DNA from: Cardinalis cardinalis
Lineage: Eukaryota > Chordata > Aves > Passeriformes > Cardinalidae
Length of the DNA: 64,000 bases
Reading direction: 5' to 3'
Assembly: GCA_014549065.1 (NCBI GenBank)
Contig: JACDOX010000001.1
Location: 4,455,481 to 4,519,480, forward strand
Translations under genes and position numbers: made by a program
Notes under the pieces: generated by a model
Databases searched by the model: none
Seen by the model: the letters and a program-made list of their open reading frames with translations, nothing else
What the model was told of the DNA's origin: nothing
In this document: in pieces, positions 24,401-37,722 of the stretch
How positions within the stretch are numbered: position 1 is the first letter of the stretch
Layout of the letters: the number at the start of each line of letters is the position of its first letter

Positions 24401-27400
24401 CTTCAAGCAAGAATTCTTTGTGTTGTTTTTGTTTTCCTATGAGAAACAATAATGACATGCATAGTCTCTTTAAGTAGCTTACATATGTTCTTATAAAGAA
24501 TTTGTAGTGTTTAAAGCACAGCCAAATGCAGCAGACTTTTAAAAATTTATATAAATGTGGCAAGAAGCCATCATGCCTATGAGAGGCTTGGTGTGTTTCT
24601 GAGAAAAATTTTCTTGAATGGCTTCAGAAGTTACCAGCCCAGGAAGAATAACAACATGTATAGATCAGAACAGCAACCAGATGGTTTTGTACAGGCTGTG
24701 AAAACCTTGAAACCCAGACCTGGCTTTCAGCGTCGAGTTTGAATTACAAGGGTCTGCTTGGTATCTACCTGCTTGCCGAGTTTGTTATGCCTGCACCTGC
24801 AAGTTATACATGAGGGAAGAGAAAGAACAACAATGGGATGCCAAGCAAAAGAATGTTTTTGTTTTGATTTGTGCCTGTAATTTGACATTTTATACTTTTT
24901 ACGCTTAAGAATGAAAGTAAAACTTTGTGGCTTGAACCAGAAAGTGGTTGGCTATTCTTCCACTGCAGATAGTATGTGATGTCCCAGGAGAGTGTCTACT
25001 AACTGCAGTTTTGGAACCACATTTGACAATTAGAAGTTAAATTATGTTGGGATGAAATAATGCCTTTGAAAAACAACTCAGTGAGACAAATTTGGAAGAA
25101 TGTTGCTAGTTTGTTTTATTAAACAAAGCATGAAGTGGAATTTTCTTTGTTTCCTTTACAATTCCATAATGTGTATTTGACCTATTCATCTGAACCAAAG
25201 GCAAAGAGTGACTTTCATTCTTTGTGCAGTGAGTACTATTCCCAGCCTTAATTGCCCACAATTCTTTGTACTTTCAGTGAGAAAGTTTATTTTATAAAAG
25301 CTTTTACCTAAGATTGGTAGAAATTTGACTTGTGTGTATCACCTGTATTTTGCATACTGCATATTTCTAAAGAATTTCCCAGTTAGGAGAAAGTATAACT
25401 TAACTTCTCAACCATGTATTTAGAGATGTCAGGTACAGTAAAAATTTTCTTCTAAACTGCAGTTCATGTATACTATTTGTTTAATAGTTCTTTGAGCAAA
25501 AGTAACAGTAATTCATTTTTCTTAAAAGTATCTGTCCTTTCCCCATATCATTCAGATATCACTAAGATAAAGAATTATGACTGTTTAGCTGATGAGAACA
25601 AGTTGCCTTCACTATTTTTGCACAAAACATGTATTTGTTAGCAGTTTTTCAAATACTAATGTGGCTTCAAGCAAGCTCATCTTCCTCCCTTGTGTGTTCT
25701 TAGGAGTTTGTAATGGCTTTATTCACAAAGCTCTACTTGCATAAGGGTAGTTTTTTAATTTATTTAAAAGGAAGGTGGTGAAATAGTTTTCCTTTTGCCT
25801 CTTGTCATGCTTGCTTGGTCTTTTTTATCCATGTGACTTGTGAGTAAGTCTTGTAGCTGAGGAGTTTTATCTTGTCGGTCTTGCTTTTCATGATAGTTCA
25901 CATGTATACTTGTAGGTATGCATATGGTCCTTATTAGTATAGACTTTTTATTATCACAATAGTAATAATTTCCACTCCATTCTTCTTCATGCTTGGATAT
26001 AAGCTGGGTTTTTTTCTGTAATGCTCAGTGGAGCAGAGCCATTCACTGCTTGGCATTTTCTTATGCTTCAGTTTTCTTTTGTGTTTCTAAGTGGTCTATG
26101 TTGTAGTTCACTGTTTTCTGCATTGGTACTGTGGCCTTTATGAACTTATTTCTGCCTTGTGTGGTGTGATTGTTACATTCAGTTAGATCAGATGGGCACA
26201 TCACATCATGTTCTTACAACATGGCAAGACACTTAAATTGTCAGGGAGAGTGGAAAATTGAAAAAATCAGGAGTACCTGCTGTCATAGACTAAACTTGGC
26301 TTTGTTTTGCTCTTGTTGGTGTGGTGGTGTTACTGTTGGTTCTGCTGGTCCGATCTGCATGGAGGTGCACTGCCTATCCCAGCTGACACTTTCAAACCAT
26401 GCAGAATTCAGTTTGCAGTCCTGAAACACTTTGTCTCACTCTGTAGGTCTTGTAAAGATTGCTCTGCTGCTGAGGAGTTCTATTGACCTAAAGGGAGTTT
26501 CTTCCCTTTGAGAACTTTCCATTTCAGGCTACAGGTGCTCTTTTGGAACACTTGAGCAGTAGCATTTTAGCAAAATTCACTATAGTGTGGTGAAACTGCA
26601 TGCAGTCTTACTGATACTGACATTTGATGCATTTCCATACATCAAGCACTATGGATCCTCTCCTTGCAGTGTGTTCAGCTTCCTGTCACTAGAGAAACAT
26701 AAAATATGTGTCTCCCAAGAGATCATAATTTCTATATTTTCCTCCTCATTTGTCTTCCTTATTGGTAGTTACAGAGTTATTAAAACAAACTTTAGAGTTG
26801 TATTTCAGGCACTGAAGCCAGAATGTCTGAACATTTGTTTTCTTAAATTGTGCTCCTCAATGTTTTTTTCATTCTCTTGTCTCCAAACTGGTTTGTAGTT
26901 GTTGAGAGTCAAAGCAGGCTGGCTTTCTTCTTAGCCTTGCTCCTGGGCTGCCCTTGGCATGGCCAGTGCATCATCATCTGTGACCATGTACATTCAGTGT
27001 TGATGTGGCCTAAATATATGTGTCTGCTGTGAAGCCACTGTGTTAGGTCTGAAGATTAAGGGCATTCAGTCTGCCAGAGACTGTAGAGTCATCTGAAACC
27101 TTCAAAGGGCTCAAGACCTCGGGGTCTGTGAGCTCCAAAGGAATGGGGAGCTTTTTTTTTGCCCTTCCCCTCCTCCTTTTTTTTTTCCTTCTCTTTGTTT
27201 CTTTTTAACCCTTCTGGAATTCAGAGTAATTGCAGAGCATCTGCAAAGTACTGCATCAAAATATATTTTGATGTCATGGTGACATGGTATATGGCTGAAG
27301 GGCAGCATCACCCTCTGTACTGAAGTAATAAAAATGAAAATAAGTACCCAAGGAAACAGGGTACTTATTCACATTCAGTGTGAAATTTGTTTGTTCACCT

Positions 27401-28882
27401 CCCAGGCACTGGAATTATCTTTGAGCTACTTCATGTCTGGGTTCCAAATTGGAGTGAGAAACCAACATCCCAGAGGACACCTGGAATTAAATAATTAACT
27501 GTGTATGTCAGAGCAGATTTCTTAGGTGGTTAAACCAAAGTGCCTCTAGCTTAAAATCCTGTTTCTGCGAGTGACAAGAGCTATCAAAATGCCCAGAAAA
27601 AATTATAAAAGGGCTAACACTTGATGATATTTTCCCAAAATACTCTCCCAAATGCCTCCCACAGATCTCTGACTCAGGGACTTTGTAAACCAGAATTACT
27701 GTCTGTGTTCTTAGTATTTCTAAATAAGTTTTTCTCCTACCAGAAAGTTACTGGTTGTTTTTCTGAACCCGTGCATACAACATAGACCTGTTGTGATCAC
27801 ACTATTATGGATCATCAGGCTTTTTTTGGAAATTATGCCCAAGATCATTGCCAGGTTTGCTCCATTATTACTTTTGCTGAAAAGACCTTTCCCTGTGATT
27901 TCAAGGGTTCTGCTAATAGTAGCAGTGTGAGGTTGATGTTCCATTTGCCCAAGTTTGGATCAGGATTTCTTCGTCTTTGTCAGAGCTTCTTGTTTCTTGT
28001 CTGGGAGGTGAGGGAGGTTGTTACCAATCACAGCAAGGCTTCACCAAAGATGCTTCCCTGCTTAAATGGCTCATTCCTCCCACTAGCCAGTCTCTCTCAT
28101 GGATTTCACTCCTTCTGGACCACTTGCAAAGTGTGAAGGAACTTATTTGTTTGATCATGGTCCATCTAGCAATGGTTTCTGTCTGTTGCTTTTCAGAGGG
28201 TGGCATTTATCACAGTGGTGTTCTGCAAAGGGTGATGTAACTAATCTAGTTCCTAACTGGTACCTGATTTTTCTTGTACACTGTCCTTTCTGTGACCAAT
28301 ATATTGATTCAGTAGTAGCCAGCATGTTTCTGTATGTCTTTGTGAAGATTTCTCTTCTTATGGAAAATTCTGTGAGAAGTGAGGGAGCACTACAGATCTT
28401 GGTGACTGATCCCCTCCTTTCAGAGGGTGTTCTTTAGAGGACACATGTTGTACATCTCAAATACCTCTGCAAAATTCATACTCAGCCAGATTTATCACTG
28501 CCTTTCTGGTTTTCTTTGTGGCACCTTAAGCCTTGTGTATCAGTGATTGAATTACACTTCATGCCCCTGGGATGAATAAACTCTGTTTTTACTCATGGGG
28601 CCAGATATTTCAAATGATCCTTGTGTCAGTGAATGTTTTCTCTGACTTTCCAGCTGACCCTGTGAAGGCTGTGGAGAGATGCTGGAAGGGGCAGCTGTCT
28701 GTGTTAGGCTGTGTTCCAGGACCAGTGAGCTGCAGCAGCACTGTGCCACTGGAGCTCAGAGCACCCAGGGCTTTGCTGAGAAATGCACCTGTGTCTCACA
28801 CTGGTCAGGCTGAGCTGGGTTTCTGTCTTTATTTCCCCCAAGCATTTCACTTTGCAGAGGCCTCTGGAACCAGAGTGAATAT

Positions 28883-29056
28883 TTGGAGAAGATCCTTCAC
28901 TGAAAGTGTGGTCAATCACTAGAACAGGCTCCCCACAGCACCAAGCCTCTCATTTCAAGGAACATTTGTTGTATGATTTAGTGTTAGGTCATCCTGGGAG
29001 GAGCAGGGAGTTGGACTTGAGAGTCCCTTTCAACTTGAGGTCTTCTATGATTCTAT
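28883..29056 (+). mobile_element. CR1 LINE 3' end, degraded
   Basis: It starts with TTGGAGAAGATCCTTCACTG and continues with AGTGTGGTCAATCACT, AGAACAGGCTCCCCA and GTTGGACTTGAGAGTCCCTT. It closes with TTCTATGATTCTAT. These match in order the last about 170 bases of CR1 (GAGAA.TTCTTCACTGAAAGG, GGAACAGGCTGCCCAGGG, GGACTTGATGATCT, the TGATTCTATG terminus). A segment in the middle is deleted or diverged. It is noncoding and inactive. Confidence 0.82.
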
Positions 29057-30342
29057 AAGAACTTTGTTAAGCACTCCTCAAATTGCTGATTGCTGCTTCA
29101 TGGAAGATCTCTAAATGCATCCAGGCAGCTGTATGCTCACTCCCAGCAAGTGTGAGAGTGTGTACTTGTCTTTCAGTGAGAGAATAAAGGCTACCTTGAA
29201 GTAAGTAAACTGAAGTGGCTTTGCAGTTGGCTGAATTAGCTCATTAATTCTTCTAAAAGCTAACCCTGAAGAAATTCATGAGTATTCTGTGCAGCAGAAT
29301 GGGAAATGAAGAAATTTGCAGTGTAGGAATGGGCACAATTGCAACACAGTTATTGATTGTACCTTTTAAAATGCACATAATTGTAAGGTATTATTCCTTA
29401 TTTAAGATTACTAGGTATTGCCATGAAACATGCACATCTCTGCTTCTGAATTTCTTGAGCTTTAGTTCTGCTTTGTAAATGCAAGTAAGTGAATGATAAC
29501 TTCAGCAAGCAAGTGGGAATTTATGTAAGTTATCCGAGGGTGAAGGAGAACAATGCAAAACCCTAAAGTGAGCTTTTCACATGGATGAACAAACAAGTAA
29601 ACTCTGGAAACTGTAGAATTTGCAGTGATCCAGCCTGTCTCCTCACCCACTAATTTGCCCTTCAGTGTGCAGCCACATATGTTTGATTTATTTTTGATTG
29701 ACATAACAATACAAGAGCCAAATGTATTAAAACCAAAGCTACATTCTGAAATTTGGTGTTTCATCATGTGCCAGCAATCCAAAGTGCTTTTCCATGTTGT
29801 TCAAGAGAACACTATCATAAGCAGTAATAATAATTTCAGAGTAATTAAACTAAACTATCTCTGTGCATCTAAATAAACAAATAGATTGTGGTTCTGTAGA
29901 ATGTGCATGTGTGCCAAGTGTGAGACTTGGCTACCGGTCGAAATTGAGATGCTTTTAGTGTAGAAGCATTCTGCTTCATTTAGAATCAGCTCCCAGTGTT
30001 TCCATCAACTTTGAGCTTGCAAGAGACTCTGGTGTCATGGTAGGATATTTTTTACTCCAATATCTTTTAGAAACTTTCATACAGATGCAGTTCTTGATTT
30101 GCCTAGTATTTTTAACTGTTTTACAGTCAGGTATTTAAAAGAAAAATATTATTAGGCTGTCATTCATTGTCTTCAACCTGCTCTATAAAATGAGTAACAT
30201 ATAAACTGCTGGCCAGTAAGAATTGTCATAAAATTCTGCGTGTAAGAAATGCTTGGTTCAGAAGGGATGAGCAGTCTCTCTCACAAGCTCTCTTAATGCT
30301 TTTTTTTTAATAAGCTGTTGGTGCATTTGAAAATTGAGTGGG

Positions 30343-30355
30343 TTTTTTTTTTTTT
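30343..30355 (+). repeat. T13 homopolymer
   Basis: A T run in the intron between the second and third SPIDR exons; an eight-T run ends about 35 bases before it. No element body is visible. Confidence 0.85.
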
Positions 30356-32312
30356 GTGACTTGATTTTTAAAGTGGATGTAAATGCAAATTGTGCTGTAT
30401 GTCTAGAGGGAAGAGGTAAATGCTTAGTTACTTTAAAGGATGAGAATTTTTGTGGTTAGCAGAATTTGCTTATGCGTGCCAAATGACTTGGGGTTGACAG
30501 AGGACCACAACTGCAGCTAGTCAGGCAAAACAGAATTCAAGTGTGAATATTCTAAGCCCTTCCCTTCAGGCATAGAAAACTAGTCAGTGCTCACCCTTGT
30601 CAGAATTTTCACGTAAGCAAACATTATCTCAGTGTAGTGAGTCTCTGCAGTGGCACTGTGACGATACAGCTTTCTCTGAGAAGGTGACAGCAGTGAGGAG
30701 CAGCAGCAGGCTGCAACCATCTCTCTTCATCAGTCAGTTTCAAAGGACTTGGCAGAAAGGGTTCATTCTCCTGCTTCTCAGATCTGGGAAAGGAGGTCAA
30801 GCTGTAATGGCTTGGACAGAAGTGGCTTGTGTACATTTTGTGTCTGACTGTCTGGTGGAACCCTTTATAGAGCTGGAAAATACCAGTTCAGGGGAAGCAG
30901 AATGCTTTGCAGAAGCATGTTGCATGTGATGAAAAATGGGTTTGCATGAAAGCGGTTTTGAGAACAATTTAGTTTTAGATTTCCAAATTGCTTTATTTCA
31001 ATTTCAGTATGAAATTTAATAAAAACAGGGACAGAATTTTTTCTTTTACATTTGTATAATTCAACTTTATTGAAAAAATTTGAAAGGTTTTAGGGCCCAG
31101 TTTCTTTGGTTTGGGTTTCTTGAGGGTTGGGTTAATTTTTTTTTGAAGTTTCTCATAAACTCAAACTAAAATATTTTGATTTATTTTCCAGAGGAAAAAC
31201 ATTCAAAGTTGTGAAATGAGCCTTAAAATAAACAAACAAATAACTAGTACAGCTCTGCTGTTAAGTTCCAGTATCACGTTCACTGTTCCTCCCCTGTTTC
31301 TTCTTTGCTGTGGGAAGACAATAATTTATATCAGCTGTTTTTCTTGGGATGTTATGGTTTTCCCAATGCAACTTGTAAATCAAGAAGGGTAGAACTGGGG
31401 CTCTGCTGCCCTTGTCCTCTGGGACCCTTTTCTGCCCCATTCGGCAGGGTAACAGCGTTTCTCCTCTCAGTGACCAGAGAACAGATCTGAGCAAGGCTAG
31501 GTGAGAATGAGAATAAATCTCACATTTTCTTACAGCTCAGACCAAGGTCTGTCTGAGTAGCTGCTGCCCTGTAGAGAATGCAAAGGGACCCAGGAGTAAT
31601 TTCATTTCAGTGCAAAGTTGTTTCTTGTTCAGCAGAGACGAAAGTGCTAAGAATCTATCTGTGTAGATGCTTGTATCTGTTCATGTTGCTTTAAAACAAC
31701 AGAGTCTTCTGACTACCCTGACTGCCTACTGATAAAATGGATGATCAGTTTTGCAGTAATTATTTTTAGGCAGTGCATCTTACTCCTTCTTTCTCCACAT
31801 TTGTCCCTTAGCGTGAATCATCAGCTTTTAGATGCTTTGTATTCTTCTAATTTGGTTCCTGACAGCTGCTGCTTTGAGAAAGGTCAAGGAAGGCAAATAC
31901 AACTTCACTTTTAACACAGTGTTTGCTTATTCTGTTTTTAAATAAATGCATTTTTTGCAGTATCTAATAAAAAAGACTGAACAAAGTCAATGAGTTGCAA
32001 GATTTAAAAGTTGAGGTGTCTTGGGAGAGGGCTTCTTGTAAGGAGTTTCTGAATTCATTGATACTTGGAAGCAGTGGAGGTGGGATTTTTTTCTTTACAA
32101 TTAATAGTATCTATAGAGAAAACAAAAATTGCTGCAAAAGCTTAACATAGGTCTTTGGATAAGGCTGTGTATTCTACTCATATATGGATTTATCACGGTC
32201 GGACAGATACGCAGAGCACAGAAGGATGCACATCTCTAGAGTGCCAGAACTTCTTTCTTTCTCCTCATCCAGACTTTGCATTTTTATTTTTTCATTTTCA
32301 CTTTCTTTCCAG

Positions 32313-32532
32313 ATAAATCTGGTGTTTTAATTGTGAGGATCTTAGAAATATTTGAGGAGTGCACGATACAAGTTGCCATCTGCCAGCAGCTGGAACAGTC
32401 TCCTGCTACGCTTTCGCCCGAGGATGCTGTCATCAATGCAGAGGAGCCAATCCTCAAAGTCCTCTTCACAAGAGAGACAGCAGCTCACCTAAAGAGCAGA
32501 CCACGGGATGTCATCCACATCTATCCCCCATG
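32313..32532 (+). CDS. SPIDR: SPIDR internal coding exon (third of three)
   Basis: This 220-nt exon follows a classic pyrimidine tract (CTTTCTTTCCAG) and ends at a strong donor (TG followed by GTGAGT). Its first two bases AT join the G from the previous exon to give Asp. The frame then reads DKSGVLIVRILEIFEECTIQ, continues through VAICQQLEQSP and LKVLFTRETAAHL, and ends in VIHIYPPW, with the Trp codon split (TG + G) across the next junction. SGVL.V.IL, KVLFT.ETA and the I.PPW end are SPIDR hallmarks, and the protein should continue QKLL in the next exon. I found no downstream exon with that sequence before the end of the window. No frameshift or stop is present. Confidence 0.93.
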
Positions 32533-34114
32533 GTGAGTAAGGAGAAGGGGCCACACTTGCTGCAGCACTGCAGAACAAAGTAGAATCAGTGGAGTGCTAG
32601 CTGCACTGCTGTAGGAAGAACCTTGGGGGGTAACGGGAGAACAGGACATTCTTGTGGTCATCTGTCTCTGGCAGCTTGAGAGACTTTGACAGATACCTTC
32701 AAGACAGCTCAGATAACAACTGAATGTGTATCATGATGCCTCTAGTGTTGCTCAGGGCTTCAGTTGTGTTTTCACTTAATATTTTCATGTTTAGAGCACT
32801 AGGAAGGCCTGAGCAATGTCTTATCAATGATAAGGCCAATAAAGTGCATACTTTCTGCTAGCAAAGTACTTCAGGAATGCTCATCTGTTGTTGGGAGCAT
32901 GGGTATAATATTTCAGTGGAAAAGTCTCTATTAACTGTATAGCATTCAGTCTTCAGTTCCCTCAGTTCCTCTTCAGCACAACCCTTTCTGGAATTCTTCA
33001 AAATGTTTGGCCTACACTTGTGATTGTTTTCTGAGTTGGATTATTTACCTGAATTTTAAGAGGTAGCAAAAAATGATGAGATTTCTAGTAAAGCAACTGG
33101 TTGGTAGTGGCTGTAGGCTGGAAGGATTACTCTTCATAAAAATTTTGGGGAACTTGGAAGTGGGAACATTACTTCTCTCTTCACTGCCCTCCACCCCAAA
33201 TTATAAAAGAGGAAGTACTTTTCTTATGTATTTCAGCATTCATTACCTGAGTTTTAGCCTCCAGCTGCCTCTCGTGTTTGACCATATCCTTTTGCAAAAT
33301 ACTTTTTCCTGTTTTGCAAAGGTCTGTATCTGGTTTTTATCTTCATTGATAGCTGCAAATCTTTTCTGAGTTCCCCAATTTGTAGTCTTTTGCTTCTGAA
33401 ATGTTTTTAACTCTTTTTGGATGCAATCCAAAAACTAAGGGAAGATATTATATTTGGGGTTTTTTATGGCTACAGATACAACTATTGATAGTTTAGACGT
33501 AAATAGGTCAGTAGCCAAGGGAAAATGAAGTTCAATATTAATTAAGTCCTAGTCTGATATGATTCTGATTCACTGCCCTTTTTTGTTCTCATTTATTTTT
33601 TCCTTCACAAGCTTTTTTTCATGCTTTACATTTGGTTTTGTTTTCCTGTTTTCTTCTTGTTTCTCTCTCCTACAAACTTAGTTCCGTTTTTCTCTTCAGG
33701 TTTCCTCTGTCGTTTTTAAACCACGAGGCTTTTGCATTTATGCAGCTGTATCCTTCTGTGTAGACCTTAACCTACATGAAGATTTTTGTACCAGAAAAAC
33801 TGTTTTAAGTAGGGTGTGATTCAACTTTTCTCTTTCTTTCCTTTTTTCTTCTCCTGACCTGTTACTGTAGAATGCTTAGCATATGTAAGTCTCGGACTGC
33901 TGCAGCTTGTTTCATGTCTGCTCTGGGAAGATGTAAATCTGCACTGATCTGATCCTTTCCAGACTACAGACATCTGCAACTGTACTAGTCTACTCTTCTC
34001 ATTTGTTTAAATTTTAAGACATTCTGGACACAAAGCTCATTCCTGTATGCATGTAAACTGAGATTTCTTTAGGAAGCTTCATAGCTAGCTGTCTGTCTTC
34101 CTAGAAACTCTGCC

Positions 34115-34147
34115 TTTTTTTTTTTTTTTTTTTTTTATATATATATT
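34115..34147 (+). repeat. T22 run followed by AT repeat
   Basis: Twenty-two T residues are followed by ATATATATATA. Read on the minus strand this is an A-tract. No retrotransposon body could be recognised beside it. Confidence 0.9.
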
Positions 34148-37100
34148 TAGTAGGACGTGCTTTTCATGTAGGAAAAAGGTTATTTCATGAAACCGTAATG
34201 TTTGGACAGAGGATACGTCTGCATTGTCACGGTTGCTTTCCTTACCCATACGCCTCTCGAGGCACTTCATAAATACATCAGTTAATTGTAGCAAAACTGC
34301 ATTAAACCTCATCTCTACTCCTATTTTCACTCTTTTTGAAATTATCTTAATGTCAGTTGTCTCTTTGTTTACTCAACCAACTTCAAAAAAAGTTGGGCTG
34401 GATACTGTTAAAATACTGGAGGCAGGGAGGGGGGAGAATGAGGGATGTTTTTGTTTTAGATTATAATTTGGCACTTTTAGTTTACATTAATTGGAAATTG
34501 GACTTGTATACTTAGTGGAAGTTTCCTCTATCACAGTTCCAAGCTTCTATTCTCTTAAACTCTTACTTGAGAGCTCTGAATGCTGAAGTCTAGTTCTTGT
34601 TACTCTGCATTGAATTTGTACTTCTGTTATAAACAAATGCTGTTTCTGTTAAAACGCTTGTCTGTCAATTCAAATGTGTGACTAATGAAAAAACAAATTA
34701 ACTAAATCTAATCCTGACATGGTACACCCATATTTATGTATCTTGTTAACATCTTATGTATCTTATTAAAGTCAGTCAGAAGCAAAAGAGACCCAAAAAA
34801 AAGTGGGATGAAAGGGGAGGCAATCCTTGAACTACCTGTGTGGTTTTGGGATACATAATACACTGCACATTGTTGTCTTGAATTTTGAGACAGTTGTATG
34901 GCAGGACAGAGTGGGATGAGTTGGGGTGTTTTGTACGTGGCCTGCTTCTAGTGCTGTTGTGTTCTGAGAACAAAATTTCCCATTACCTTCAAAATAAAAC
35001 TCCAGAATTACATTCTGACTCTGCTTTTTGCCCTCTGACCAGGCGACCAAGTAAATAAGATGTAGACACACAGGCTGCTGGCTCCTGGAGGTGATTATTC
35101 ATGTCAAAAATTGAACACTTAATTTTGGAGCCTTTGTAAAATTAGACTTTGCTTTTGTAACTGTACTGTATGTGCTGTGAACTCAGTGCATAACCTGGTA
35201 TGTGAAACATCTCCAGCAGTAGACTTGCATTAAGTACTTCAGGAAGCAGTGTTTAGAGAAGTGCTGATATGCTTGTTGGTATTTGTTTGCATACAGAATC
35301 CCATGAAACTTCAGCACTGCAGTATAAGCAATTTAATTTCAAAAATAAAATATTGACAGGGGGCTGGTTGTAAGAATCTTACCACCAGACATTGCTCATG
35401 AGAACGGTCCCACTGGATTTCAGAGGAGCTTTGTGTCAGGGCAAGAATTACCAGGACGGAACCCACATTTCTTTGTAACTAGATATTCTTTGGGTCCAAT
35501 GTCTTAAGGTACATATTTACAGTCTTGAAAGCAGGGGATTTGATGTGAGAATTGTCACTGGCTGTAGGGAAAGCAACCCCCATAAACTGATAAAAGCTTT
35601 CAAACCAGCGTGTGTGGTGCAGGACAGAGCTCAGCTGCCTGGCCACTGAGACATCTGACAGGAGCCTGCTCTGATTTTGTGGCTATGTGGAAGTATTATT
35701 GCAGTGTTGTATCTAAATAAGGCCTATTAGCTTGGACACATCACATGAAAATGATTGTGTGTTTTGGGCTGGAGCTGGTTTCTGTCTGGCCAGCCGGGAA
35801 CAAAACAGGCAAGAGAACTCAGCCCTGCCTGCCCCTGCCTGTGTAGGCTTGCCTTTGGTTTTCTTTGCAGTACCTGAGCAACTTCTTGGATTGAGATTTT
35901 AAATGAACACCTCATAATTTTTCACAAACTGAATCTGAATCATTAAGTGTTTTTAGCACCTGGAAAAGAAAAAAGTTTATTACTGAGTTTAATTAAATTG
36001 ATTTCTAAGTCTTTATTCACTTTGCAGAAATACATATCCAGCAAAAAGTAAAGACTGCCTGCAAAGACATGAGGGAGTGGAAACAAAGGCTTCCACTCTT
36101 CCACTGGTGGTGATTTTATGGCTTCAGCGTACCTGGGGGTTTTTTCTGTTTGTTTCATTGTAAAAACTATAGAAATAATTTACCATACCTGACAGAAAGT
36201 AATGAGAGTTGGTATTTTTAGAGATTCCAAGATTCATTTGACTGCTGATGCTGCAAGGCTTGGGGATAGACTGTTTGCCTTAGATACTCCTGTCTTCTGC
36301 TCATAGATATGCCTACTAGTTAATATTCAAGATAAACTGACCTGAAGGAAATGGTGCTGATTAGAATTCTTTCCCTTGCCAGTAAGTTTAACAACTTTGA
36401 AATCTTTTTCGCTTATTTCTGAACTAAAACTACTAGAAGTATGTGATATTAATAGAGTTCTTGGCAATAGCAGTATAAACCACAGATCACGTTTGATTTG
36501 GACAGGCTCAGAGGTCGATCCATACCTATTTAATCTGAAAGTCTGGTATGAAGCCTCTAGTTCAGGAGGTTCATGTGGTGCTAGTTACTGGGGGCAGGGA
36601 CAGTATGAAGGGGACATAACCACTCTGTTCTGTTCTTACACTGCCTGAAAACTCTGCAGAAAACGAGGTCCTTGGCTGGATATCCGTTATTCCCCATGCA
36701 ACTTCTCTGAGACGGTTTATTTTAGGAACTTGGTACGGCAAGTACATAAAACACTTAAATTTGTGACATCAACAAGCAACTTCAAAGTTGTTCTTTAGTT
36801 TCTCTTAACCTGTGAAACCACGGGGAGTCATAATTACTCAACTTTGAGTGTTCCAGTGCCTGGAGAAAGTGTTTAATGTGGACTTCTCATTTCTGTTTGC
36901 ATAACGCTAAATTCAGTCTCTCCTCAGTGAAGGAGTTTTAAAAGACTTTGAATTATTTACTGCCAAGAAGAACGACTTATACAAAACATTGCTACAGATC
37001 AGCTGATGTACAGGGATGAAATCTTGTACCTTAAGTCCTTTAATGTAGGCCAATGGTGGAAGTTGCTGTAGAAAAGTGCAGGCAAGCTCCGAAGAAATTT

Positions 37101-37697
37101 AAGTGCAAGAAGCAATCTGGTTTTGTGGATTCAGGTAATATTCTACTTTAGAATTATCCTGGGCATGCTGTAGGCTGTGTTCTTGACTCAACAATGGCAT
37201 TTATGATAAATGAGTATGTTACTGTGATTTTTGCATCGTCTTACCTAACACTGTCTTACGTCATCTGGGTGAGAAACAACAGGAGCAACACAGGGAGTTC
37301 ACATGAAATAGGTATTTTGAGCTAGCATGGCTTATGTTAAGGAGCATTTGGCTTCCATTTGATGAAATTTTATTTTTTTTAATCACTGTTGCGCTTATCA
37401 AGCAAGGGAAGCATTTAAGAACATTTACAGAGTAACTATCACTAGAAAGATCATGTGAAAGCAGGATCTAGGCTTCACATGTTAATGAAATGCAGAAATT
37501 ATCTCCTGATGCTCTGTAAATAAAGCATCTATGTCCTTCTAAATTTTCTCAAATTAAGGAAAGACGTGTATAGACATCTTTCACATACATTCAGTTTCTC
37601 TGGTTATTCCACAGAGAGGCAGCTTCTTTGAATGCTTGATAGATCAGTTTTGTCCAACTGATCAATGTTCACCATCTTCCTCTCATGAAATCTGGGC

Positions 37698-37722
37698 ACA
37701 TATATATACACATAGATATATT
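37698..37722 (+). repeat. TA/CACATA simple repeat
   Basis: A short TATATATA and CACATAGATATA tract, followed about 15 bases on by a purine stretch with runs of G (about 37738-37752). Confidence 0.7.

Larger units (their letters stand above)
19330..32312 (+). other. SPIDR: SPIDR intron (12,983 bp)
   Basis: This intron is bounded by GTAAGA and CTTTCTTTCCAG. Contents seen: an old LINE remnant in reverse orientation (about 21228-21450), an AG-run followed by an A-run (about 23487-23510), a CR1 3' end (28883-29056) and a 13-base T run (30343-30355). Overlapping short ORFs around 27.8-28.4 kb resemble no family I know. Confidence 0.85.

Noticed and set aside
27807..28437. Three overlapping + strand ORFs considered as an endogenous retrovirus remnant
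   Set aside because: No gag, pol or env motifs, LTR pair or primer-binding site could be seen, so there is no support for a retroviral origin.
33243..33431. Lys/Gln-rich minus-strand ORF resembling a coiled coil
   Set aside because: It comes from T- and C-rich DNA on the + strand, which gives Lys, Gln and Glu codons on the other strand. No exon signals were found.
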